Part shown: positions 34,670 to 43,824 of the stretch, piece by piece
Layout: every line of letters starts with the position of its first letter
How positions within the stretch are numbered: the stretch's first letter is position 1
Assembly (NCBI GenBank): GCA_963695505.1
Contig: CAVOGX010000009.1
Span: 62,001 to 126,000, forward strand
Source of the DNA: JACSRF01 sp963695505
GTDB taxonomy: Bacteria; Chloroflexota; Anaerolineae; Promineifilales; Promineifilaceae
Direction of reading: 5' to 3'
DNA: 64,000 nucleotides
Notes under the pieces: model-generated
Seen by the model: only the letters and a program-made list of their open reading frames with translations
Databases searched by the model: none
What the model was told of the DNA's origin: nothing
Made by a program: the position numbers and the translations under genes

Positions 34670-35092
34670 ATGCCTATTGCCAATTATAAAATTAATGAAA
34701 CTTTTGCCGTGCAATTTGCATGGCGCTTGCCAAATAAAGATTACATTCGTGCCGTTTTTGAGGCAGAAGTTTTAGACCTGGTGGAGCCTGCGGAAAAATA
34801 CGTGGTGCAGCTTAACCAACTTATTGCGGGCCGACAAGAGGATGCAGACGGCCGTTTACGGGAAACGGCCGATTATTCTCGGGAGTATTGGGCGCTGGTT
34901 GGCAAGCTGGTAGGGCGCAAAATAACCGTGGCCTACGAAGTGGACGACACGCGGGCCGTACACATGCGCCTGGAAACCCTCACCGGGGAGCACAACTACT
35001 TTTACCGTTATAGCATGGCCGAAGACACCGCCCGCAAGTTAGTAAAAAAGTGGGAAAATCTGCCCAGGTCGGAAAGACCTGAGGATTTCTAG
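34670..35092 (+). CDS. Hypothetical protein, 140 residues
   Basis: A soluble, charged protein with no signal peptide or TM segment; I do not recognise the family. It starts MPIANYKINETF and has a well-ordered alpha/beta look with LVGKLVGRKITVAYEVDD in the middle. There is no ribosome site; TAGACT ends six bases before the ATG, so a leaderless start is possible. It stands alone between two terminated units. Confidence 0.6.
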   Translation: MPIANYKINETFAVQFAWRLPNKDYIRAVFEAEVLDLVEPAEKYVVQLNQLIAGRQEDADGRLRETADYSREYWALVGKLVGRKITVAYEVDDTRAVHMRLETLTGEHNYFYRYSMAEDTARKLVKKWENLPRSERPEDF

Positions 35093-35171
35093 GCAATTGT
35101 AAGCGGCATAAAAAGGATGGGATCGTGAACCACCCTATCTTATTGTTGAAACGGCCGTTGCCAGATACCGT

Positions 35172-36692
35172 TTACCCTTTCCCCTCATTTTGCGACGTTT
35201 GAATTTGCGCGACCACCGGCTGCACCGCCTTGTAGGCCGACTCCACCGTACGCTGCACATTTTGCAGCCGCGAGAGTTGATCATGCCAGAAACCCGACCC
35301 GGCACTGGCCGCCAGACCCGTCAGCACAATGCCCGCCGTCAAGGCGTGGGGGTCAAAAGTAAATACCCGCCCCATCCAGGCCAGCAGCATCGAATCGCCG
35401 GTAATCAAAATAACCGAAAGGAAATTCGCGTTGGGCGGCAAAAGATCACCCAGTAAATCGGCTGAATCTATTTGCAAGGCGTAAGCCAACAAAATGCCCA
35501 CTAACACCGATACTAGGCGCAGTTGCTGCACCCGATCGCCGCTTTCTTTCTTATCACGCCGCTCAATTTCCAAGAGTTTCATGGCTGCATTTTCTGGGGC
35601 GTCAATGGTAGGATCTAGCTTGGGGCGAGTAAGTTTGAGCCACGGGAGACGGCTTTCCACCGCTTTTGCCAGGCGTCCCAGCAGCTTGCGCCAAATTGCA
35701 GCCAGCTCATCTCGCTGCTTTTCCACCTCTAACAGCATCTTGTTCATCGCTTCCAGATACTGGTATGCTTCATGACTGCGACGAATATTTTCTAGAAAAT
35801 CCTCTACCTGTATCGTAATAGTTTTTTGTAAATTTTCGCTGAGCCCTGCATTTTTGATTTGGGGCAGAATGTCGCGCTGGTAAATGAGTTGAGCTTGCTG
35901 ATAGGAAAGCGTTTGCAAATGGGAAACCTGGGCTTCGGTCCAGGCAGTAATGGGGTCAGCCAACTCACCCGTGAGTAACGCAACGCCTTTTTGGTAAAGT
36001 TCATTGACGGTGATGGCTGCCGTATTGGCAGCAAGTTCATCGATTTGGGCGTTAATGGTTTGAATAAGGGCATCGGGAATGAAGCTACCAAAAGCGGTCG
36101 CGCTGCCCAATTGGGCTACGGCCGTATCCACCTGCCTTTTTAACACCTCGGCCGCGGCTGTCACCAGTTCAGTTTGGGGATTTTCCTTATGAAATGTGGC
36201 TAATGCAGCATCAAAGTCTTTCTGCTTCAGGGCTACAACGGCCGTTTCCACCTGAATTACAGGCTGCAATATTCCTTTGAGGGCGCTCACCTGGTTCTCC
36301 AAATGCGCCCGTGCTTCGGCGCCAATGCCCAGGCTGTCCAGCGTACCCGGCAGCATGCGTTCATACTCCTTCAAGGTTTCCTTTGCCGTTGGTTTGCTGC
36401 GCAAGCCCACAATCAGCTTGAAAACGTCCACCATAATTTCCGTGCCGATGGCCATGGTAAACATGGTGACAATGTACAAACCCAGGGAAGCAAAAATACG
36501 GCTTAACCCCTCTGGCAGAGCTGAGGAATCCTCCTCGGCCGGCTGATCCTGCGCACCATCATCCTGCATAAGAATAACGGCCGTTTCTCCCCCACTCTCA
36601 TCCACCGGCTCCGCCAGCGCCGCTGGCGCCAGCACTGAAGATACCCCCAACAAAATCAACAACACCAGTAGAGACAGTATCGTGCGGGACAT
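35172..36692 (-). CDS. Hypothetical membrane protein with signal peptide and helical domain
   Basis: About 506 residues from the ATG at 36692 (AAAGGAG upstream). A signal peptide ends near APAALAEP; a first TM (FASLGLYIVTMFTMAIGTEIMVDVF) is followed by about 270 mostly helical, partly coiled-coil residues. The C-terminal part has two to three hydrophobic helices (VLVGILLAYALQI, AGIVLTGLAASAGSGFW) and ends in a short polar tail. I do not recognise the family. It holds three in-frame ACGGCCGT sites read as TAV. Confidence 0.6.
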   Translation of the reverse strand: MSRTILSLLVLLILLGVSSVLAPAALAEPVDESGGETAVILMQDDGAQDQPAEEDSSALPEGLSRIFASLGLYIVTMFTMAIGTEIMVDVFKLIVGLRSKPTAKETLKEYERMLPGTLDSLGIGAEARAHLENQVSALKGILQPVIQVETAVVALKQKDFDAALATFHKENPQTELVTAAAEVLKRQVDTAVAQLGSATAFGSFIPDALIQTINAQIDELAANTAAITVNELYQKGVALLTGELADPITAWTEAQVSHLQTLSYQQAQLIYQRDILPQIKNAGLSENLQKTITIQVEDFLENIRRSHEAYQYLEAMNKMLLEVEKQRDELAAIWRKLLGRLAKAVESRLPWLKLTRPKLDPTIDAPENAAMKLLEIERRDKKESGDRVQQLRLVSVLVGILLAYALQIDSADLLGDLLPPNANFLSVILITGDSMLLAWMGRVFTFDPHALTAGIVLTGLAASAGSGFWHDQLSRLQNVQRTVESAYKAVQPVVAQIQTSQNEGKG

Positions 36693-36734
36693 CCTACTCT
36701 CCTTTCTCAAATACATCAGGCAAGTTGCGGAAAT

Positions 36735-36770
36735 AAAAAAGCGGGAACTGGGTAAAACCCAATCCCCGCC
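36735..36770 (-). terminator. Terminator downstream of the DprE1-like gene
   Basis: On the minus strand: GCGGG..TTGGGT-TTT-ACCCA..CCCGC, followed by TTTTTT. Confidence 0.8.
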
Positions 36771-36792
36771 ATTCTAACGGTTTTTCATGTCA

Positions 36793-38241
36793 CTAGGCAA
36801 CAAAAAGGCGGCGCCATAAATCGCTCTGCAATATCTCGTCCGGGTCGCAGCGCTCTTTCAGAGATACAAACTTGTCGACCACCTCTTGCCCCAGGTAAGC
36901 CTGCACCACCTCCGGGCGAAGGGTACTGTCCTTGGCAAAATAGAAACGGCCGTTAGCCGCCAGCACAATGGCATCCAGCTCCCGCGCCAGTTTTACCAAA
37001 TCCGGCCGCCGATTGTCCGTCACCAAAAAGTCCATCGCCATGGAAAATCCGTCCAGGCCATGGGTCAACAAAAAATCATCCGGGCGATGCCGCTTAAACA
37101 CGGTCAGGTAGTTCGGTAATTCATGCTTCTGGCAGGTACGTAAAATCTCGGCAAAGGCTTCCCGCGCATTTTCCTTGGGAATAAACGGCTGGTACTGGAT
37201 CAACCCACCCGTCCCATAAGAGCGTTTCCAGTTGGGGATGTAATCCAACAAAAAATGAAAGGCGGCATGAGTTTGGCGATACCGTTTTCCGCTGCCTATG
37301 CGTCCGGCATAATATTTTGCCGTATTGATAAATGTTGTACCCAAATTGTTCATAAACGGCCGCATAAACATCCACATTGCTGATTTGGGGAAAAGTCCAA
37401 ACAGCGTGTCCGCAATGCTCTGATGCTCCAAAGAAAGCGTTTGCTGCGGATTTGGGTCCGCACCAGGTGGCAAATAATTTGCCAGATGTGCATCTCCACG
37501 ACCCAGCGACTCCCCTCTGGCAAAGGCATCTATCCAGCCCACGATATAGTTAGAACGCTCCAGATTTTCCTCAAAATAATCGAACATTCCATTCAGGTTG
37601 GCAGGTGCGCCCGTTTCCACATCCAAATAACCCGAATAAACGCGCTTCATCTGCATCGTCAAAGATATAAAGCAGCCCAACATGCCAAAACCACCAATAG
37701 CCGCATGAAACACGTCACTGTTTTCTCCCCGGCTGCAGAAGATAACCTCACCCGAAGGCAGCATCATCTCAAAAGAAAGAATGTGGTCGCCAATTGGGCC
37801 AACCTGCCACCCGTTTTTGCCATGGACGTTCATGCCCGCACAGCCGCCTATGGTAGTTTTCATGGTGCCAGTCACGACTGGCGGCCACCAACCGTCGCCC
37901 AGAATATACTGCCACAACTTTTCAATGGTCACGCCCGGCTCGACCTGAATCACACCCGTCTCCGGATTCCAATCCAGGATGCGCGTCATGCGGTTCAAGT
38001 CTAGCACAATATTTTCGCTGTTCATGAAGGCGTCGCCGTAGCTGTTGCCCCCACCTTTTAGGCCTACACTGCGCCCGGAGCGGTAGGCTTGTTCAAATAC
38101 TCGCTGTACGCCTTCAACCGTAGTGGGACGGAATACATAGCTCATACTGCTTGAAGCGCCACCCCATGCCCACACCTTTTCTAGTTTATCTGGGGACAGA
38201 ACGGCCGTTTCTCCCCTCAATTCCACAGTTTCTAAAGCCAT
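36793..38241 (-). CDS. FAD-dependent oxidoreductase, DprE1-like
   Basis: 482 residues. The FAD_binding_4 domain shows VGLKGGGNSYGD, and the motif TTIGGCAGMNVHGKN matches the His-Gly-Lys-Asn flavin loop of decaprenylphosphoryl-ribose oxidase DprE1. The C-terminal half keeps LTVFKRHRP, GRFYFAKDS (the active-site Lys region) and CDPDEILQSDLWRRL, all in the DprE1 order. The Cys targeted by benzothiazinones in mycobacteria appears to be Ala here (FSMAMDF). It lies 18 bases after a DprE2-like reductase, so the two probably epimerise C2 of a polyprenyl-phospho-sugar. The substrate is unproven. Confidence 0.85.
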   Translation of the reverse strand: MALETVELRGETAVLSPDKLEKVWAWGGASSSMSYVFRPTTVEGVQRVFEQAYRSGRSVGLKGGGNSYGDAFMNSENIVLDLNRMTRILDWNPETGVIQVEPGVTIEKLWQYILGDGWWPPVVTGTMKTTIGGCAGMNVHGKNGWQVGPIGDHILSFEMMLPSGEVIFCSRGENSDVFHAAIGGFGMLGCFISLTMQMKRVYSGYLDVETGAPANLNGMFDYFEENLERSNYIVGWIDAFARGESLGRGDAHLANYLPPGADPNPQQTLSLEHQSIADTLFGLFPKSAMWMFMRPFMNNLGTTFINTAKYYAGRIGSGKRYRQTHAAFHFLLDYIPNWKRSYGTGGLIQYQPFIPKENAREAFAEILRTCQKHELPNYLTVFKRHRPDDFLLTHGLDGFSMAMDFLVTDNRRPDLVKLARELDAIVLAANGRFYFAKDSTLRPEVVQAYLGQEVVDKFVSLKERCDPDEILQSDLWRRLFVA

Positions 38242-38259
38242 CTTCTCAATCCATTTATC

Positions 38260-39027
38260 CTAAAAACTAAGCCGCCGGAAAATAAATGACGGCACATGAT
38301 GCAAAGCTAGCCCTACCAGCGTCCAACGCAGCGGCACATAAACCGTTTGCAGTTTCCAGCGCAGCGCCCGATATATTTGGTGCGCCGCCTCATCTGTAGA
38401 TACCACCCAAAATGTTTTGGGAGCGTTCTCCAGCAGCACAGTATCCACAAATCCCGGTTTAATCGTCGTCACCGTGACGCCATGCCGCGACAGCCGGTTG
38501 CGCAAGGCTTCCAGGTACGTATTCAACCCTGCTTTGCTGGCGTTGTACACCGGCGAGCCAACTCGACCCCGGTCGCCGGCAATGGAGCTGATGCCCAAAA
38601 TATGCCCGGACCCGGCTCGCTCAAAGCGTTGTGCGGCCTCATTCAGCCAGGCTACAGCGCCTAACATATTCACTTTCACCATCGCTTCATCTTTGGTGAA
38701 ATCATATTCATGGAGGGCTACAGGCAGTTGGATACCTGCTACGTAGGCAATGACATCCAGACCCCCGATTTCTTGTGTAATTTGCTGAAACAATGCCGGA
38801 ACGGCCGTATAAGCCGTTACGTCATGGACATATGCAGCAGCATGCCCTGGTCCCAGGGCATTTACCCCCTCACAAACGGCTTTCAACTTATCCTCGCGGC
38901 GGGCCAGCGCCGCCACAACATATCCTTCTGTTACCAGCTTGCGCACCAGCGCTGCCCCAATGCCTGAGGAAGCCCCGATCACTATGGCCCGGGGTTGTGG
39001 TTCTAAAGGTCTTTTTCTATTAAACAT
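38260..39027 (-). CDS. Short-chain dehydrogenase, DprE2-like
   Basis: 255 residues of the classical SDR fold: IVIGASSGIGAALV, catalytic Ser in GISSIAGDRG and YNASKAGLNTYLEAL (YxxxK), then TIKPGFVDT. The C-terminal phrase HHVPSFIFRRLSF closely matches the end of mycobacterial DprE2. It would reduce the keto intermediate made by the DprE1-like oxidase. The two genes are adjacent, 18 bases apart, in the order reductase then oxidase. Confidence 0.85.
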   Translation of the reverse strand: MFNRKRPLEPQPRAIVIGASSGIGAALVRKLVTEGYVVAALARREDKLKAVCEGVNALGPGHAAAYVHDVTAYTAVPALFQQITQEIGGLDVIAYVAGIQLPVALHEYDFTKDEAMVKVNMLGAVAWLNEAAQRFERAGSGHILGISSIAGDRGRVGSPVYNASKAGLNTYLEALRNRLSRHGVTVTTIKPGFVDTVLLENAPKTFWVVSTDEAAHQIYRALRWKLQTVYVPLRWTLVGLALHHVPSFIFRRLSF

Positions 39028-39159
39028 GGTCCATTCTCTCTAAGTTATACGCAATACCAACTACCATGCGTCAAAATCAAAAACGATTGTAGCACAGCTT
39101 GCGCTCGCCCTTATATGACAGTTGTCAGGGTATCAAGATGTAAAACGGCAGGAATTTGC

Positions 39160-39933
39160 TCAGAATTCTGGTTTTAGCACGTCATTTTCCCGCCCCGCAT
39201 AAGTTAGCACCGCATTCATAGCACCGTGAGTTTCTAAGGCAAGGCGTTTTGGGTCATCACCAGAAACGGGCTGGACGATACGCAGCACGTGCAAAGTGGC
39301 CACCAGCGGATCGCCAAACCTGGACAAACGCCAGAGCGCCGTCAGCAAAGGCTCGTCAGTCCAGCCTACCACGTCCAGGCGTTCATACACAAACACGCAG
39401 GGGATGAATGGCAGACTGCCCTCCACGGCTATTTCAAAAGCACCATAGCGGAAGGGTTGTAGTTCACCGCTGCTAGAGATGCCCCCTTCAGGAAAAAGGA
39501 CAACGGCCGGATGGTGGGACACTTGTTTGGCAAGTTGTTGACGAGCTACGTTTCGCGAAGTTTTATCCGAACGGTCTACAAACACCGTATCCGCGGCCAT
39601 TGCCATCCAGCCTATGAAGGGCCAGGAGCGCAGTTCAGCCATACTCACAAAGCGCACCGGCCAAACGGTCAACAATAAAATAATGTCCATAAAGGAGAGG
39701 TGGTTAGGGAATATAAATCCGCTATGCTGCCGCAGCCTCTCTGCATCTGTGCAGGTAAAGCGCACTGTGAATAGAAAAGCTAAAAAGTTAGCGAGTCCAT
39801 AGACCAACCAGGAAGCCAGCCGCACACCGCGGATCCGCACTGGCACCCAGGCTAAAAGCAAAATAAGCAGCGTACTAATAGCGATGGCCAAGAATGACAC
39901 AGTTAAGCGGAAAACGCCGCGAATGGTTTGCAT
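39160..39933 (-). CDS. 1-acylglycerol-3-phosphate acyltransferase (PlsC-like)
   Basis: 257 residues with an N-terminal TM helix. The acyltransferase motifs are NHLSFMDIILL (HxxxxD, general base) and FPEGGISSSGELQPFRYGAF. It would transfer an acyl group to lysophosphatidate or a related acceptor in the membrane. The ATG at 39933 follows the stop of the PHP gene almost directly; a TTG at 39939 overlaps it. It is in the same transcription unit as the DprE-like pair, with a 132-base gap between. Confidence 0.87.
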   Translation of the reverse strand: MQTIRGVFRLTVSFLAIAISTLLILLLAWVPVRIRGVRLASWLVYGLANFLAFLFTVRFTCTDAERLRQHSGFIFPNHLSFMDIILLLTVWPVRFVSMAELRSWPFIGWMAMAADTVFVDRSDKTSRNVARQQLAKQVSHHPAVVLFPEGGISSSGELQPFRYGAFEIAVEGSLPFIPCVFVYERLDVVGWTDEPLLTALWRLSRFGDPLVATLHVLRIVQPVSGDDPKRLALETHGAMNAVLTYAGRENDVLKPEF

Positions 39934-39935
39934 AA

Positions 39936-41036
39936 TCAATAAAGGTAGATGGGGTTACTGTAAATCCAACCGCGCTCCGCACCCTCATATGGTATGGTGC
40001 ATTCCACCCGATATGCGCCTTCTTCCACAGGAATGTGGGTCAGGTGGGTATCATTTTCAACCTGGGCCACTACCTGTCCATGATGGATTAGTTTAATTTG
40101 GCTTTTACCTGGTGTTTTGACCTGAAGGGTCGCACCAACGTCCATCTGCACCTTTTCGCCAATAGACCCCTTGTTACTACCCTGGCCTGTAAAACGAAAG
40201 CCGGATGTAGAGCGCGCCATGTCGTAACCCACCCAGCTATGACCCTCACCTATTGCGTCGAGGATGAGTCTTTTGTCGTTTTCCAGGTCACCGTTAAGGG
40301 GTTCAGGTAAGAGCAGGTGTGTATTTACAGCCCGAAATAGGAAATCGTAAGGGTAAATGATGCGGTGCAACGGGCCAAAGCTCATTGGCGTGCCATGAGC
40401 ATCGCTGTTGCCCACGACGGAAACGCGCCGGCCATTGCTTAGCAGCTCGTCCCATAAAGCAAGGGTGTCGGGATGGGGTTTGGTGACAAATTTGGTGGGG
40501 TTGAGGGCCAGGTATACGGCCGTTAACTTTGCCAACAATTTACTTTTCACCGGTAGCCGCTCTACACGAGCCTTAATCGCGTCTAAAAAATTAGACATGT
40601 AATTCCACAATTCCAGCCCCGTGTATCCCTCAATTTCCCAATCATGCCAGGCCAGGTGCGGCGCATCTAGCAGAGGTAACTCAGGAAGTTCATGTGGGTG
40701 AGCTAGAAAGCCATATCCCCCGGCAACCTTCGTTTCATCGATTAACCGCTGTGCGTCTACCGCAAAGGGAGCCAGCTCCCGTTCTGCGCCATATGCTAAA
40801 AAATGGCTGGCCTGGGGATCGCGGCGGGGATTGTGTACTTCCTCGCCCACCAGCAGCAGCACCCGTCCTTGCCCATTTTCATAGTACCCTTCAACTTCGT
40901 CCACCCATATGTTGTGGTCCGTCACTATGATGAAATCCAAGCCGGCAGCAATCGCATCATTGGCAATTTCAGCATGCCATTTTTCACCATCGCTGTAGAG
41001 GGTGTGCATATGCATGTTGCCTACAACTTCGTGCAT
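39936..41036 (-). CDS. PHP-domain metallophosphoesterase, CehA/McbA type
   Basis: 366 residues from the ATG at 41036. The PHP metal-binding motifs are MHMHTLYSDG, VTDHNIW, GEEVHN, GYGFLAHPHE and VVGNSDAHG. A C-terminal beta-rich domain of about 90 residues follows, as in CehA/McbA proteins. Relatives hydrolyse phosphodiesters or phosphate esters. An earlier ATG at 41084 is less likely because AAGGGTGA lies just before the chosen one. It is the first gene of a run with PlsC and the DprE-like pair. Confidence 0.83.
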   Translation of the reverse strand: MHEVVGNMHMHTLYSDGEKWHAEIANDAIAAGLDFIIVTDHNIWVDEVEGYYENGQGRVLLLVGEEVHNPRRDPQASHFLAYGAERELAPFAVDAQRLIDETKVAGGYGFLAHPHELPELPLLDAPHLAWHDWEIEGYTGLELWNYMSNFLDAIKARVERLPVKSKLLAKLTAVYLALNPTKFVTKPHPDTLALWDELLSNGRRVSVVGNSDAHGTPMSFGPLHRIIYPYDFLFRAVNTHLLLPEPLNGDLENDKRLILDAIGEGHSWVGYDMARSTSGFRFTGQGSNKGSIGEKVQMDVGATLQVKTPGKSQIKLIHHGQVVAQVENDTHLTHIPVEEGAYRVECTIPYEGAERGWIYSNPIYLY

Positions 41037-41291
41037 GATTTCAGATTCACCCTTTCTTCCTCTCACCCCGTGCAATGCTATCATCCTCTGCGAGATTATC
41101 CAAGTTTGATTACAAACGAGGCCGTGTCATTGGCGTCTAACTTTTGTCGTAATGGCGTAGAGTAAATATCCATCAAAAGACCGATTTGCTTCACCAAGGT
41201 TGATCTACAATATATGTTGAGTAAGTAGTCTCTCTATCTAAATGACGGAGAGGCTTACTCATTATCTTTTAGGTGCACAAGGAGATGTACC

Positions 41292-43070
41292 ATGAAACAA
41301 AACGAAACTGTCAATTTCAAATTTATTGTATTGGCCTTGGCGGCAGTGGCATTACTGTTGGGTATGCCAGGGTGGCGGGATACGGCCGTTACCCACGCCG
41401 CCAATACGAGTTGGAACGCTTCATACTGGAACAATAAAACCCTCTCCGGCACGCCTGTTCTGCAAAGGCAAGAAAATGATCTTAACAATGATTGGGGAGA
41501 TGGCACGCCCGATCCGATACTCAATAAAGACCTCTTCTCAGCCCGTTGGACACGCACCCTTAACCTCACTCCCGGCAGTTATCGCTTCACCGCCACCACG
41601 GACGACGGCATGCGTGTCTGGTATGACAATGCTCTCATCATCGATTCCTGGTGGGACAGCCAGGTACATTCCCTAAGCGCCGACATCTACGTCAGCGCCG
41701 GCGACCATCAGCTCAAGGTGGAATACTACGAAGCTGGCGGCAAAGCTGTGGCAAAACTTTCCTGGACGCCAATTGGCGGGCAAGCCCCTCTGCCTATCGG
41801 CGGCTGGAAAGGGGAATACTTCAACAACCTGACGCTATCCGGCACTCCGGTGCTGGTGCGTGATGACCAGAACCTAAATTTCGATTGGGGTGGCGGTTCC
41901 CCATTGTGGGGCACTGTGGCGGCCGACCAGTTTTCAGCGCGCTGGACTCGCAGTGTCACGTTTAACGCAGGCAAATACCGCTTTACGGCCGTTGCTGACG
42001 ATGGCATTCGGCTGTGGGTAAACGGCCGTCTTCTCATCGATCAATGGCACGATGCCAACGGCAGCACCTACACCGCCGACATAGATTTGCCTGGCGGCTC
42101 AATTCCTATTCAAGTTGAATATTACGAAAATCAGGGTGGGGCCAAAGCCAGCATTAGCTGGCTAGCAGTCTCTAGCGGCACATGGAAAGGGGAATACTTC
42201 AACAACACAACCCTAAGCGGCTCTCCCGTTCTCACCCGCGACGATGCTCAAATCAACTTCCAATGGGGCAGCGGTTCCCCTGCCAACACCATCAATGCCG
42301 ACGGCTTTTCAGTGCGCTGGACCCGCAGCATGGCTTTTAACCCAGGCACCTACCGCTTCAGCGTTACTGCCGATGATGGCGTACGCCTCTGGGTAAATGG
42401 ACAGCAAATCATCAACGCCTGGAGTGACCATACCGCCCAAACCTTCACCGGCGACATCACGCTCAGCAGCGCTACTGTACCAATTAAACTTGAATATTAT
42501 GAAAACGTCGGTGGTGCCAGAGTACAGCTTTCCTGGAGTGTGATTAGCACCAGCCCGACACCGACTCCCGCCCCAACCAGCGGGTCAGGGACAGTTGTCA
42601 GCTCTTTGCTCAATGTGCGCAGTGGTCCTGGACTTAATTTCAACATTCTGGGGCAGCTTTCCCGTGGGCAAACCGTCCCCTTGGCCGGGTATCGCAGCGC
42701 CGATGGCAATTGGGTGATGGTAACCTGGAACAATACGCAAGCTTGGGTCAGTGCCAAACCCGCTTACCTGCAAGCCAATATTACCATTAGCAGTCTGCCC
42801 GTATGGAACAGCGGTGGTACCGGTGGGCCTAACCCCGGCACAGGCAAGGCCACCGTTACTTACGCTTCTTACCTGAACATGCGCAGCGGCCCTGGTGTCA
42901 GTTACCCTATTCTCAGCGTTTTAACCACTGGCACAACTGTAGACCTCTTGGGACGGAATGCCGCTACTACATGGGTGAAAATTCGTCTTGCAGACGGCCG
43001 TATCGGCTGGGTTAACCTTTCCTACCTTACCGGCACAGTACCTTTCGCCTCTCTTCCGGTTTCCAGTTAA
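41292..43070 (+). CDS. Secreted protein with three PA14 and two SH3b domains
   Basis: 592 residues. After a signal peptide (cleavage near THAANT) three PA14 domains of about 130 residues each repeat the pattern W.A.YWNN.TLSGTPVL ... FSARWTR ... YRFTATTDDGMRVW ... VEYYE. A Thr/Pro linker is followed by two bacterial SH3 domains (LNVRSGPGLNFNILGQLSRG and LNMRSGPGVSYPILSVL). PA14 binds glycans and SH3b binds cell-wall peptides, so a surface carbohydrate- or envelope-binding role is inferred. AAGGAGA precedes the ATG. Confidence 0.92.
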   Translation: MKQNETVNFKFIVLALAAVALLLGMPGWRDTAVTHAANTSWNASYWNNKTLSGTPVLQRQENDLNNDWGDGTPDPILNKDLFSARWTRTLNLTPGSYRFTATTDDGMRVWYDNALIIDSWWDSQVHSLSADIYVSAGDHQLKVEYYEAGGKAVAKLSWTPIGGQAPLPIGGWKGEYFNNLTLSGTPVLVRDDQNLNFDWGGGSPLWGTVAADQFSARWTRSVTFNAGKYRFTAVADDGIRLWVNGRLLIDQWHDANGSTYTADIDLPGGSIPIQVEYYENQGGAKASISWLAVSSGTWKGEYFNNTTLSGSPVLTRDDAQINFQWGSGSPANTINADGFSVRWTRSMAFNPGTYRFSVTADDGVRLWVNGQQIINAWSDHTAQTFTGDITLSSATVPIKLEYYENVGGARVQLSWSVISTSPTPTPAPTSGSGTVVSSLLNVRSGPGLNFNILGQLSRGQTVPLAGYRSADGNWVMVTWNNTQAWVSAKPAYLQANITISSLPVWNSGGTGGPNPGTGKATVTYASYLNMRSGPGVSYPILSVLTTGTTVDLLGRNAATTWVKIRLADGRIGWVNLSYLTGTVPFASLPVSS

Positions 43071-43133
43071 GGTGTTTACAGGGGGTGGTCAAAATAGTGG
43101 CTGCCCCTTTTATCAAAAAAGGAGCGAGAAATC

Positions 43134-43610
43134 ATGCAAATTCCAATGTTTGCTAAAGTGAAAGACCGCGATGGTCTATCCTACAAAATCCACGGCCTGG
43201 TGCTGCAACAAGCTGGCCAGGCCGTTACCCACCTGGTAGTTAACGACGCAACCCAACCGAAAGAGCAATACCTGGTTCCCATTCGCTTCATTGGAACGTT
43301 ATCAGGAAAGTTGTTAAATCTTTCCTGCACCCGTGAAGAAATGAAGCCGGTCAGTACCCTTCCTTCCGATTCGCTGATTGTGCAGCATAATGCCCGGGTT
43401 AAAGCCACCGATGGCTTCGTGGGTAACTTGTACCGCTTTGACGTTGCCCCCAAAACCGGGCAAATCTATGCGCTTGTTGTGGAAGAAGGGATTTTGCGTG
43501 GGCATAAGCACGTTAACCTGCCGCGCGCTTTGCTGGGCAGTTTCGAACCAGGAATCGTGAACGTCAATGCCGACAAATACAGCATTGACCACATGCCCAA
43601 AGTTGTCTAA
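43134..43610 (+). CDS. PRC-barrel-like protein
   Basis: 158 residues with two similar beta-barrel halves: FAKVKDRDGLSYKIHGLVLQ and NARVKATDGFVGNLYRFDV. Each half resembles a PRC-barrel or DUF2171-type unit found in stress and photosynthetic proteins. The function is unknown. AAAAGGAG precedes the ATG. It has its own terminator. Confidence 0.7.
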   Translation: MQIPMFAKVKDRDGLSYKIHGLVLQQAGQAVTHLVVNDATQPKEQYLVPIRFIGTLSGKLLNLSCTREEMKPVSTLPSDSLIVQHNARVKATDGFVGNLYRFDVAPKTGQIYALVVEEGILRGHKHVNLPRALLGSFEPGIVNVNADKYSIDHMPKVV

Positions 43611-43642
43611 AAACAAGTTTGCGCTGAATTAGAATGTAAGGA

Positions 43643-43690
43643 AAAGCGGGGGAGTTCACTGTATCAACGTATCGGTGGTTCCCCCGCTTT
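43643..43690 (+). terminator. Terminator after the PRC-barrel gene
   Basis: AAAGCGGGGGA / TCCCCCGCTTT, 11-base arms with a long loop, followed by ATCAT rather than a clean T tract. Confidence 0.6.
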
Positions 43691-43788
43691 ATCATACAAT
43701 TCCCAAAAACTCACGTTACCTCCGTAGGGTACTCAATTTGCCCAGCTCTGACCTTTCTGCATAAAACCCTCATATTTTGCCTGTAGTC

Positions 43789-43797
43789 TGGTATAAT
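43789..43797 (+). promoter_or_regulatory. Extended -10 promoter of the clostripain-like gene
   Basis: TGGTATAAT: a TG dinucleotide one base before a perfect TATAAT (43792-43797). No good -35 box is present. Confidence 0.55.
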
Positions 43798-43824
43798 GCC
43801 CCCATCTCACTAGACGAGGGTTTC

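Noticed and set aside
39116..39127. TGACAGTTGTCA palindrome between the acyltransferase and the SDR gene
   Set aside because: It is a single short palindrome without a second copy or clear promoter, so an operator cannot be supported.
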